Of a stretch of DNA of 35,947 bases, positions 15,671 to 22,882 are shown piece after piece. A program made the translations under genes and the position numbers. How positions within the stretch are numbered: the stretch's first letter is position 1; each line of letters begins with the position of its first letter. The DNA is from Rickettsia typhi (lineage in GTDB: Bacteria > Pseudomonadota > Alphaproteobacteria > Rickettsiales > JABSSG01), in NCBI GenBank assembly GCA_945877755.1, contig CAMCSP010000003.1, positions 1 through 35,947 of the forward strand, written 5' to 3'. Under the pieces are notes generated by a model. The model was not told where the DNA came from, made no database searches, and worked only from the letters and a program-made list of their open reading frames with translations.

Positions 15671-17794
15671 TTGTTAGAATTAGATACACATCTTGAAAAC
15701 CTAAATAATGCTCAGGCTGAAGCTGTGCATAATTTCGACACGCCTTTGTTGGTTTTAGCCGGGGCTGGAACTGGGAAAACCCGAGTAATTGTTAGCAAAA
15801 TTGCTCAAATTATTAAGTCAGGGCTTGCTTGGCCTAATGAGATTCTAGCAGTAACATTCACCAACAAAGCTGCTAAAGAAATGCACGAGCGCATTGCTAA
15901 ATTGGTGACTTTATCAGAGCCTGGAAGATGGTTTGGAACTTTCCATGCAATTGCTGCCAAGATTCTAAAAATCAATTGCGATCTAGTTGGGCTGACTAAC
16001 AATTTTCTTATCATTGACTATGATGATCAGATTAAACTGATCAAATCGCTGTTATCTGAACAGAATATTGATCCACAGAAATATCCTCCTAAATTATTAC
16101 TGGCAATAATTAATGGCTGGAAAGATCAAGCTTTAGCGCCAGAGAAGATTACTAATGCAGATGCTAAATTTCCCGCTGAGCAAATAGCCAAGGATTTATA
16201 CAAATTATATCAGAATCGGCTGTTATCAAATAATATGGTAGATTTTGGGGATCTGTTATTACATAATTTAACTATCTTTATCAAACACCCTGCAATTTTG
16301 GAAGGCTATCAAAATCGGTTTAAATATATTTTAGTGGATGAATATCAAGATACTAACGTGGCTCAATATTTATGGTTACGAATCCTGGCACAAAAAAATA
16401 ATAATATTTGTTGTGTTGGTGATGATGATCAATCGATATATGGTTGGCGTGGTGCTAAAATAGAAAATATTTTGCGTTTCGAGAAAGATTTTCCTGGAGC
16501 ATCTGTAGTTAAATTAGAACAAAATTATCGTTCCACAAAATATATCTTGCAAGCTGCTACTGCTTTAATTTCCAATAATTCTAATCGATATACAAAGATT
16601 TTATGGACCAGTGATGATCATGGTCATAAATTAGTGGTTAATTCTTTCTGGAACGATTTAGAAGAAGCTAAATACATTGCATATCAGATTAAGCAAAAAG
16701 CCTATACTTTCTATCAACCATGTGACATCAGTACCTTAGTAAGAGCTGGGTTTCAAACACGTGTTATTGAAGAAGCATTTATTGCTCAAAGCATCCCATA
16801 CACAGTTATTGGTAATATGAAATTCTATGAGCGGATGGAAATAAAAGACATCATCGCTTATATTCGCTTGGCAGTAAATCATAATGATAATTTGGCATTT
16901 GAGCGAATAATCAACAAGCCTAAAAGAGGTGTTGGTGAAAGTGCAATTGCAAAATTAAAACAATATGCTTCGCAAAATAATTGTTCGTTGTTGAAATCGG
17001 TTAACATTATGCTTTTGCAAGAACCTGGTAAAACTCAACTGAAAACAAACTTGCTGGAATTTTCAAATTTGGTTCACAAATGGCATGATCTTTTTGCAAG
17101 TCTTAGTCATACCAGTGTTGTTGAAACTATTATTTCTGACATCAATTATATCCAAATGCTAGAGTCTGAAAAATTATCTAAAGATGATGCCATCAATCGC
17201 ATCGATAACATCAATGAATTGTTAAAAGCTTTAGAAGATTTTGAGACTATTGGCGATTTTTTGGAGCATATTAGCTTAGTGGCAAATAACGATCAAGCTA
17301 CTACCAATCATCAAGTTAATATCATGACTTTACATGCGGCAAAAGGTCTGGAGTTTGATCTGGTGTTTTTACCAGGATGGGAAGAAGGTTTATTTCCAAA
17401 TAGCAAGACTTTAGATGAAAACGGTAATAGTGGTTTAGAAGAAGAACGAAGACTTGCTTATGTTGGCATTACCCGCGCCAGAAAAGAAGTACATATTAGC
17501 GCCGCCCAAAGTCGTAGAATGTATAATCAATGGCAACATAACGCACCCTCAAGATTTATCAAAGAGTTACCTGCTGATTGTTGTGATTTTTCTAAATCTG
17601 CGGAAGTTGAACAACCAAGAAATGAATATGTTAGCAGTCCTAGCAACAGTAAATTTTCGATTAATCAAAAAGTTTCTCATCAGAAATTTGGTGAAGGTTA
17701 TATAGTTAAACTTGAAGGTAATGCTGCGGATGTATTTTTTGATGGTTTAGGAACAAAGAAAATTATGCTAAGCTTTTTGGAACATGCTCAATAA
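15671..17794 (+). CDS. uvrD: UvrD/PcrA-family superfamily 1 DNA helicase
   Basis: This is an ATP-dependent 3'-5' DNA helicase used in nucleotide excision and mismatch repair and in clearing stalled complexes. SF1A motifs are in order: LNNAQAEAV (Q motif), AGAGTGKTR (Walker A, about residue 31), AVTFTNKAAKEM, DEYQDTN (about 223), GDDDQSIYGWRGA, LEQNYRS, the TLHAAKGLEFD motif and VGITRARKEV near 600. The C-terminal KFGEGYIVKLEG...FFDGLGTKKIM segment is the Tudor-like domain of PcrA/UvrD that contacts RNA polymerase. Length (707 aa) is normal. A stop codon (TAA, 15662) lies just upstream in frame and no ATG is available near the conserved N-terminus, so the start is a TTG at 15671, nine bases after the previous gene. 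Confidence 0.95.
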   Translation: MLELDTHLENLNNAQAEAVHNFDTPLLVLAGAGTGKTRVIVSKIAQIIKSGLAWPNEILAVTFTNKAAKEMHERIAKLVTLSEPGRWFGTFHAIAAKILKINCDLVGLTNNFLIIDYDDQIKLIKSLLSEQNIDPQKYPPKLLLAIINGWKDQALAPEKITNADAKFPAEQIAKDLYKLYQNRLLSNNMVDFGDLLLHNLTIFIKHPAILEGYQNRFKYILVDEYQDTNVAQYLWLRILAQKNNNICCVGDDDQSIYGWRGAKIENILRFEKDFPGASVVKLEQNYRSTKYILQAATALISNNSNRYTKILWTSDDHGHKLVVNSFWNDLEEAKYIAYQIKQKAYTFYQPCDISTLVRAGFQTRVIEEAFIAQSIPYTVIGNMKFYERMEIKDIIAYIRLAVNHNDNLAFERIINKPKRGVGESAIAKLKQYASQNNCSLLKSVNIMLLQEPGKTQLKTNLLEFSNLVHKWHDLFASLSHTSVVETIISDINYIQMLESEKLSKDDAINRIDNINELLKALEDFETIGDFLEHISLVANNDQATTNHQVNIMTLHAAKGLEFDLVFLPGWEEGLFPNSKTLDENGNSGLEEERRLAYVGITRARKEVHISAAQSRRMYNQWQHNAPSRFIKELPADCCDFSKSAEVEQPRNEYVSSPSNSKFSINQKVSHQKFGEGYIVKLEGNAADVFFDGLGTKKIMLSFLEHAQ

Positions 17795-17814
17795 CTAATA
17801 ATAGGAAAGTGAGA

Positions 17815-18243
17815 ATGACAAATATAGCAATTGCTTCTGATCACAGAGGGTTGAAATTAAAAAATTATATCCTGGATTACTTAGTGCAATATCAGCATCA
17901 TGTGTGTGATTTTGGTTGTTCTACGGATGATTCAGTTGATTATCCAGATTTTGCCAAGTTGGTAGTTGATTCTATTGTTGCTGATCAGCATGAAATCGGT
18001 ATTTTAATATGTGGAACTGGCATTGGCATGTCTATCGCTGCTAACAGAAATCCAAAAATTCGTGCAGTGCTTTGTCATAGCTCTGAATATGCAAAAATGG
18101 CAAGATTGCATAATGATGCCAATGTTATTATTTTTGGTGCAGACTTTATTTCTACCGAAGAAGCTATTGAATTTTTAAAAGTTTTTCTTGATACTGAATT
18201 TGAAGGTGGCCGCCACCAGAAACGCTTGGATAAGTTATCCTAG
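17815..18243 (+). CDS. rpiB: Ribose-5-phosphate isomerase B
   Basis: RpiB interconverts ribose 5-phosphate and ribulose 5-phosphate in the pentose phosphate pathway. The N-terminal IAIASDHRGLKLK binds substrate. The catalytic cysteine is Cys66 in ILICGTGIGMSIAANR, matching the E. coli RpiB position, and LCHSSEYAKMARLHNDANV follows. The ORF track starts at a GTG at 17809, but AGGAAAG abuts that codon. The ATG at 17815 has proper spacing, giving 142 aa. It sits 20 bases after the helicase gene and 81 bases before glyA. Some RpiB relatives act on allose or galactose phosphates; the DHRG and Cys motif favour the ribose enzyme. Confidence 0.94.
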   Translation: MTNIAIASDHRGLKLKNYILDYLVQYQHHVCDFGCSTDDSVDYPDFAKLVVDSIVADQHEIGILICGTGIGMSIAANRNPKIRAVLCHSSEYAKMARLHNDANVIIFGADFISTEEAIEFLKVFLDTEFEGGRHQKRLDKLS

Positions 18244-18324
18244 TTTTGGTAAGCAGTTGCTTTTCATAACTATTTATTATATAAGTGAGTAGTAAATTAA
18301 CCTATCATATTACTTGAGGTTGGC

Positions 18325-19611
18325 ATGCCAAAATCCATCCATAATTTTTTTACTTCTGATCTATCTGTTGTCGATCCAGAAATAAACGTAATTGTTGGTG
18401 ACGAGTTAAAACGTCAGCAAAATCAGGTAGAGTTAATTGCTTCAGAAAATTTCACTAGCCACGCGGTGCTGATGGCTCAAGGATCGATTCTCACTAATAA
18501 ATATGCTGAAGGTTATCCGCATAAAAGATATTATGGTGGTTGTGAGGTTGTTGATAAGGCTGAAATTTTAGCGATAGAAAGAGCAAAAAAATTATTTGGA
18601 TGTAATTTCGCCAATGTTCAACCTCATTCTGGCTCACAAGCAAACCAAGCAGTTTTTTTGGCATTGTTAAATCCTGGGGATGTAGTTTTGGGAATGTCAC
18701 TTGCTGCTGGTGGTCATTTAACTCACGGTGCTGGTCCAAATATGTCTGGCAAATGGTTTAAAGTCGTCCAATATGGTGTAAAATTAGAAGATGGCTTAAT
18801 CGATTATGAGCAACTGCATCAGCTCGCCAAAGAACATAAACCAAAATTGATTATTGCTGGTGGTTCGTCGTATCCAAGAGTAATTGACTTTGAAAGATTC
18901 AGAAAAATTGCTGATGAAGTTGGCGCTTTTTTCTTAGCAGACATTGCACATTATGCTGGTTTAATTGCTTCAGGCTTATATCCAAATCCATTTCCACATG
19001 CACATATTGCAACAACTACTACACATAAAACTTTGCGTGGCCCAAGAGGCGGCATGATCCTTTCTTTGGAGGAAGATATTGCAAAGAAAATTAACTCAGC
19101 AATATTCCCTGGGTTACAAGGTGGGCCTTTAATGCATGTGATTGCTGGCAAGGCTGTAGCTTTTGGTGAGGCATTACAGCCAGAATTTAAGCAATATTCT
19201 CAAAATGTAATTAATAATGCAATAGTTTTAGGAAAAACTCTCAAAGATGCTGGTTATGATTTGGTTACTGGTGGAACAGATTGTCATTTATTATTGGTTG
19301 ATTTGCGCAGTAAAAACCTAACAGGAAAAGCTTCAGAAGCTAGTTTAGAACGCGCTGGTTTAACTTGTAACAAGAATGCAGTGCCGTTTGATCAATTATC
19401 ACCTTTTGTCACTTCTGGTATTAGAATTGGCACGCCAGCTGGTACAACTAGAGGTTTTGGTGAAGCGGAATTTAAAGAAATTGGTTCATTAATTGCCCAA
19501 GTTCTTGATGGGCTGATATCAAATCCTGAAGATAATTCAGTTATAGAAAACCAAGTTCTAAAGCAGTCATATGCTTTGTGTCAGAAATTTCCAATATATA
19601 GTTCTAGGTAA
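18325..19611 (+). CDS. glyA: Serine hydroxymethyltransferase
   Basis: GlyA converts serine and tetrahydrofolate to glycine and methylene-tetrahydrofolate, the main one-carbon source for thymidylate and methionine. Motifs are [39 protein letters not shown] and the PLP lysine (Lys235) in [24 protein letters not shown] and a C-terminal [14 protein letters not shown] follow. Length (428 aa) is complete. The ATG at 18325 has GAGG upstream. The 81-base gap after rpiB suggests its own promoter, which I could not assign with confidence. nrdR starts four bases after the stop codon, so these two are likely co-transcribed, as in many bacteria. Confidence 0.98.
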   Translation: MPKSIHNFFTSDLSVVDPEINVIVGDELKRQQNQVELIASENFTSHAVLMAQGSILTNKYAEGYPHKRYYGGCEVVDKAEILAIERAKKLFGCNFANVQPHSGSQANQAVFLALLNPGDVVLGMSLAAGGHLTHGAGPNMSGKWFKVVQYGVKLEDGLIDYEQLHQLAKEHKPKLIIAGGSSYPRVIDFERFRKIADEVGAFFLADIAHYAGLIASGLYPNPFPHAHIATTTTHKTLRGPRGGMILSLEEDIAKKINSAIFPGLQGGPLMHVIAGKAVAFGEALQPEFKQYSQNVINNAIVLGKTLKDAGYDLVTGGTDCHLLLVDLRSKNLTGKASEASLERAGLTCNKNAVPFDQLSPFVTSGIRIGTPAGTTRGFGEAEFKEIGSLIAQVLDGLISNPEDNSVIENQVLKQSYALCQKFPIYSSR

Positions 19612-19615
19612 TTTT

Positions 19616-20068
19616 ATGCGCTGCCCCTTTTGTGGAACTTTAGACACTCAAGTAAAAGATTCGAGACAAAGCGAAGACGGTAGGTCGATAAAACGCCGTC
19701 GCTATTGCGTTAACTGTCATTCAAGATTTACTACGTTTGAGCGAATCGAATTACGCGAATTAACTGTGATTAAAAAAGATGGTGCGCGAAGACTTTTCGA
19801 TAGAGAGAAAATTCTGCGCGCTATAAATTTAGCAGTTAGGAAAAGACCAATTACAGCTGAGCAGATAGATTTGCTGATTGATAATATGGTACAGAAAATC
19901 GAAAAAGCTGGTGAAAGCGAAATCCATAGCAATTTTATAGGAGAGCAAATTATGCTTGAACTTGCCAAGCTTGATCAAGTTGCGTATGTACGCTTTGCAT
20001 CGGTTTATCATGACTTTTCCGAGGCAAAAGACTTTGAGAATTTCTTGAGTAAGCTTCGCAACGGCTAA
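19616..20068 (+). CDS. nrdR: Transcriptional repressor NrdR
   Basis: NrdR is the ATP/dATP-sensing repressor of ribonucleotide reductase genes. The N-terminal zinc ribbon is formed by MRCPFCG and RRRYCVNCHSRFTTFER, which binds NrdR boxes. The ATP-cone domain follows from about residue 47 (VIKKDGARRLFDREKILRAI) to about 137, with YVRFASVYHDF. The ORF track extends upstream to 19571, but that part lies inside glyA. The ATG at 19616 starts exactly at the conserved MRCPFC and gives 150 aa. AGGTAA next to the glyA stop serves as ribosome binding site. I saw no NrdR box in the window. Confidence 0.96.
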   Translation: MRCPFCGTLDTQVKDSRQSEDGRSIKRRRYCVNCHSRFTTFERIELRELTVIKKDGARRLFDREKILRAINLAVRKRPITAEQIDLLIDNMVQKIEKAGESEIHSNFIGEQIMLELAKLDQVAYVRFASVYHDFSEAKDFENFLSKLRNG

Positions 20069-20077
20069 TTTTGGGAG

Positions 20078-20105
20078 TTGTTTAAATACAAAATTATGTT
20101 ATAAT
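20078..20105 (+). promoter_or_regulatory. Promoter for the SDF-family symporter gene
   Basis: TTGTTT (20078-20083), a 16-base spacer and a perfect TATAAT (20100-20105) lie just after nrdR. Transcription from here would give a leader of about 150 bases before the ATG at 20263. Confidence 0.55.
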
Positions 20106-20175
20106 GCAAACATATCTTTGCGTTAACTAAAATTATTAAATGAAGTGTTAAAAGTTAATTATATAGTCTTATTCC

Positions 20176-20207
20176 TTACTACCAACACTACCGGTTTGGT
20201 CTGGTAA
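20176..20207 (+). other. Stem-loop in the symporter 5' leader
   Basis: TTAC-T-ACCAA pairs with TTGGT-CTG-GTAA around the loop CACTACCGGT, giving nine pairs with an internal bulge. It lies about 55 bases upstream of the start codon and is not followed by a T run, so it is not an intrinsic terminator. It does not match a riboswitch class I know. It may be a leader structure or chance. Confidence 0.3.
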
Positions 20208-20262
20208 TCATTTCGCACACCCATTTTATTCATTATTATTTAATTCAATTTAGGAAAAGATT

Positions 20263-21426
20263 ATGTTTCGTAAAATGCCGTTTATTTTGGTTGCCATTAT
20301 TTTGGCTATCATATTACTAGATCCTTTTATACCATTTATGATTAAGCAAGGGCTTTATTCTATAAGTCTAACCATCAAAGACATTATCGTATTATTACTG
20401 CCCTTCATCATATTTGGCCTGCTGTTTAAGGCAGTGGTTATGTTGTCTAGTAGTGCTACAAAAATCATAGGTATGATTTTGATTTTGGTTTGTATATCAA
20501 ATTTTATTTCAACATTCCTTAGTCATTATGTGGGTATGTGGGTATATCATTTTGATTTATCGATGATCGTACCAAAAGAATCAGATGGTTTAACAGCATT
20601 ATGGTCGCTGAGCTTGCCTAAATTTATTGCTAATGACAAAGCAATGTTCTTAGGGATAGTGCTTGGTATCTTAGCTTCCAAATTTGCATCAAAAAAATCT
20701 GTGGTTATAGGAAAGACAATAGAGATTTACATAGGAAAATTATTGGGTGTATTTACTTATTTAATACCTTTGTTTGTCGCTGGATTTGTAGTTAAGTTAC
20801 AGTGTGATGGTGTTGTTGGTGTAATTGTAAGAGACTATACTGCAATTTTTGCACTGATAGCGCTAGCCCAGTTTGGTTATATTGCATTTGCATACCTCCT
20901 TCTTAATAACTTAAAATTGAAGAGTTTTTTAAGTAACATCAAGAACATGCTACCTGCAGCAATTAGCGGTTTTAGTACTATGTCGAGTGCAGCAAGTATG
21001 CCGCTTACAATTATTGGTGTAGAGAATAATGCAAAAAATAAGGATGTAGCCCTTTCTGTTGTTCCAGCAACCGTTAATATCCATCTTGTTGGCGACTGTT
21101 TTGCTATACCAATATTTGCTTATGCTGTATTAAAAAGTTTTGGTATGGCAGAGCCATCTTTGTTTAACTACTTGATTTTTACCTTTTATTTTGTACTAGC
21201 AAAATTCTCTGTTGCAGCTATACCAGGCGGTGGAATTATAGTGATGTTACCAATCCTTGAAGGCTATCTTGGTTTCAATGGAGAGATGATGTCATTGATT
21301 ACTGCGCTCTATATTCTGTTTGATCCAGTGATTACTTGCGCCAATGTTTTTGGCAATGGAGCATTTGCTAAGATGATTGACAGATTTGTAGTTAAAAATA
21401 CAAAATTAAGTTTTAAAAGTGCCTAG
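20263..21426 (+). CDS. SDF-family (dicarboxylate/amino acid:cation) symporter, divergent
   Basis: This 387-aa inner-membrane protein is highly hydrophobic with eight or more membrane segments. It resembles the sodium/proton:dicarboxylate (glutamate) symporter family. The serine-rich hairpin 1 motif appears as FSTMSSAASMPLTI (about residue 237), comparable to SSSAATLP in GltP/GltPh. The following segment has PATVNIHLVGDCFAIP where classical members have the NMDGT ion/substrate motif. AAIPGGGIIVMLPIL and ALYILFDPVITCANVFGN match the hairpin 2 and last-helix regions. The NMDGT change suggests altered ion coupling or substrate. The ATG at 20263 has AGGAAA upstream. It is the only gene between nrdR and tRNA-His. 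Function beyond secondary transport is unknown. Confidence 0.75.
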   Translation: MFRKMPFILVAIILAIILLDPFIPFMIKQGLYSISLTIKDIIVLLLPFIIFGLLFKAVVMLSSSATKIIGMILILVCISNFISTFLSHYVGMWVYHFDLSMIVPKESDGLTALWSLSLPKFIANDKAMFLGIVLGILASKFASKKSVVIGKTIEIYIGKLLGVFTYLIPLFVAGFVVKLQCDGVVGVIVRDYTAIFALIALAQFGYIAFAYLLLNNLKLKSFLSNIKNMLPAAISGFSTMSSAASMPLTIIGVENNAKNKDVALSVVPATVNIHLVGDCFAIPIFAYAVLKSFGMAEPSLFNYLIFTFYFVLAKFSVAAIPGGGIIVMLPILEGYLGFNGEMMSLITALYILFDPVITCANVFGNGAFAKMIDRFVVKNTKLSFKSA

Positions 21427-21450
21427 CAGCGCTAAACATTTTTGCTGCTA
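21424..21450 (+). terminator. Hairpin after the symporter gene
   Basis: TAGCAGC (beginning at the stop codon) and GCTGCTA form a perfect seven-base-pair stem around a 13-base loop. There is no T run directly after it, so it is a weak terminator candidate or a transcript-end stabiliser. Confidence 0.3.
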
Positions 21451-21486
21451 AAGTTATCTTAATGCGCTAAAACTGCCATATATTGC

Positions 21487-21515
21487 TTGATCATTGGCTC
21501 TTTTATTTGTATTAT
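21487..21515 (+). promoter_or_regulatory. Promoter for tRNA-His
   Basis: TTGATC (21487-21492), a 17-base spacer and TATTAT (21510-21515) end 14 bases before the tRNA. Spacing is ideal and both hexamers are near consensus. Confidence 0.5.
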
Positions 21516-21529
21516 ACCAATCCTTATAT

Positions 21530-21607
21530 GGCGGGCGTAGCTCAGTTGGTTAGAGCATCAGATTGTGATTCTGAGGGTCGCGGGTTCGAGTCCCGTCGTT
21601 CGCCCCA
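21530..21607 (+). tRNA. tRNA-His (GTG anticodon), with encoded G-1 and CCA
   Basis: A full cloverleaf is present. The acceptor GCGGGCG (21531-21537) pairs with CGTTCGC through two G-U wobbles. The D arm is GCTC/GAGC, the anticodon arm is TCAGA-TTGTGAT-TCTGA with anticodon GTG, and the T arm is GCGGG-TTCGAGT-CCCGT. The discriminator base is C73 and CCA is encoded (21605-21607). The G at 21530 provides the extra G-1 opposite C73, the normal identity element for histidyl-tRNA synthetase. Some other alphaproteobacteria have lost G-1, so this is an ancestral-type tRNA-His. Confidence 0.97.
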
Positions 21608-21611
21608 GTTC

Positions 21612-21676
21612 AAGTTAGATCCAGAAAATAAAGTTAAAGGTATATTTTCCTCTAGGTCGTAGGGGTGATCTAACTT
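21612..21676 (+). other. Potential three-way-junction structured element between tRNA-His and the kinase gene
   Basis: A perfect ten-base inverted repeat, AAGTTAGATC (21612-21621) and GATCTAACTT (21667-21676), encloses two further stems: GAAAATA...TATTTTC (seven pairs) and CTCTA-GGTCG-TAGGG (five pairs including one wobble). Together these would make a compact three-way junction of about 65 bases. It begins five bases after the tRNA CCA end and stops 57 bases before the kinase ATG. It could be part of the tRNA transcript's trailer, a leader of the kinase gene, a small RNA or a mobile-element end. I do not recognise it. Confidence 0.45.
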
Positions 21677-21733
21677 CATGAATTTATAGTATTGCAGATA
21701 TGCGCTTAAAAATGCACGCTAAGGAATATAAAT

Positions 21734-22774
21734 ATGTTAGAAAAGCACTTCATTTCAAAACAATCTATTATTAATAGTCTAAATGATTTTTATGGTATTA
21801 AAGTTCATACACTTACATTCCTACCTCTAGGAGCTGATAGGAATGCCTTAGTGTATAAGGCAGATACACAGGATAAGTCTTATTTTATAAAGCTAAAAAA
21901 AGGGAGACAAGATGACATATTCATTGTTATCATGAATTTATTGTACAATGCTGGAGTACAACAACTCATTCTTCCAATTACAACAATTCATGGGCAATCA
22001 ATTCATCATATGGATAGCATTAGCCTTATTGTATATCCATTTATTGTAGGAAATAATGGATTTAACCAAGTTCTGACTCAAGAGCAGTGGTTAATACTCG
22101 GTACGGCATTAAGAAAACTTCATGAAATTGATGTTCCGATCTCAATTCAATTACGACTACGGCAAGAAACTTATTCCCCCAAATGGCGAGATTCTGTCCG
22201 ATCCCTCTATGCCCATCTCCATACTGAGCGGATTGGCGATAGCGTGTCACTAAAACTTCAGAAATTAATGAAGGAAAATGCTGAAGCAATTCATAGGCTA
22301 GTAAATCGTGCAGAGCAGCTAGCTGAAAAACTTCAGCATGACTCTCCTCAATTTGTGCTATGTCATTCAGATATTCATGGTGGCAATTTATTAATTGATC
22401 AACATAATTTTATTTATATAGTAGATTGGGATGCACCTATGATGGCTCCCAAGGAGCGCGACCTTATGTTTATTGGAGGAGGAGTGGCTAACGTCTGGAA
22501 CAAGCCACATGAAGAAGAAGCTTTCTATAAAGGTTATGGTAAAGCTGAAGTAAATAGAACAATTTTAGCGTATTATCGCCATGAGCGAATTGTGGAAGAT
22601 ATTGCTCTATTTGGCGAAAGTTTGATTCTTTCAACATCAGGCAGTACTGAAAGTAGGCTAGAAAGTTACAATCACTTCAAAGCAATGTTTGAGCCACGAG
22701 GTGTGGTGGAAATAGCCTTTGAGACTGATAAAACTATTAATGTATGTATAAAAGGCAATACAGAGGGGTTATAG
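21734..22774 (+). CDS. APH(9)-like aminoglycoside (spectinomycin) phosphotransferase homologue
   Basis: This 346-aa protein has a kinase-like fold and strongly resembles the spectinomycin kinase APH(9)-Ia of Legionella pneumophila along its length, judged from memory of that sequence. Shared features are YFIKLKKG (N-lobe Lys), a YSPKWRDSVRSLY segment, the catalytic loop LCHSDIHGGNLLID (Asp213) and metal-binding DWDAP (Asp231). The block APKERDLMFIGGGVANVWNKPHEEE and YYRHERIVEDIA are also shared. APH(9)-Ia phosphorylates spectinomycin; whether this protein does so, or acts on another small molecule, is not known. The ATG has AAGGAA eight bases upstream. It is the first gene of the accessory segment after tRNA-His and is probably horizontally acquired. 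Confidence 0.85.
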   Translation: MLEKHFISKQSIINSLNDFYGIKVHTLTFLPLGADRNALVYKADTQDKSYFIKLKKGRQDDIFIVIMNLLYNAGVQQLILPITTIHGQSIHHMDSISLIVYPFIVGNNGFNQVLTQEQWLILGTALRKLHEIDVPISIQLRLRQETYSPKWRDSVRSLYAHLHTERIGDSVSLKLQKLMKENAEAIHRLVNRAEQLAEKLQHDSPQFVLCHSDIHGGNLLIDQHNFIYIVDWDAPMMAPKERDLMFIGGGVANVWNKPHEEEAFYKGYGKAEVNRTILAYYRHERIVEDIALFGESLILSTSGSTESRLESYNHFKAMFEPRGVVEIAFETDKTINVCIKGNTEGL

Positions 22775-22796
22775 AATTATTCTATAAACGGCAATT

Positions 22797-22842
22797 GGAT
22801 TGGCTAGGTAAGTAGATAACCCAATAGTCAGCCAGCCTATCC
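22797..22842. terminator. Imperfect stem between convergent kinase and monooxygenase genes
   Basis: GGAT-T-GGCT-A-GG pairs with CC-AGCC-T-ATCC (ten pairs, one mismatch, one bulge) around a 22-base loop, in the 108-base gap between two convergent genes. It may serve as a transcription end for both strands, but no clear T tract follows on either strand. Confidence 0.3.
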
Positions 22843-22882
22843 TGATGCACCAAATCTACAAAACAAAGGTAAAAGGTGGCTT

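Noticed and set aside
18248-18262. Terminator between rpiB and glyA
   Set aside because: Only a four-pair AAGC/GCTT stem with a short T stretch is present; too weak to call.
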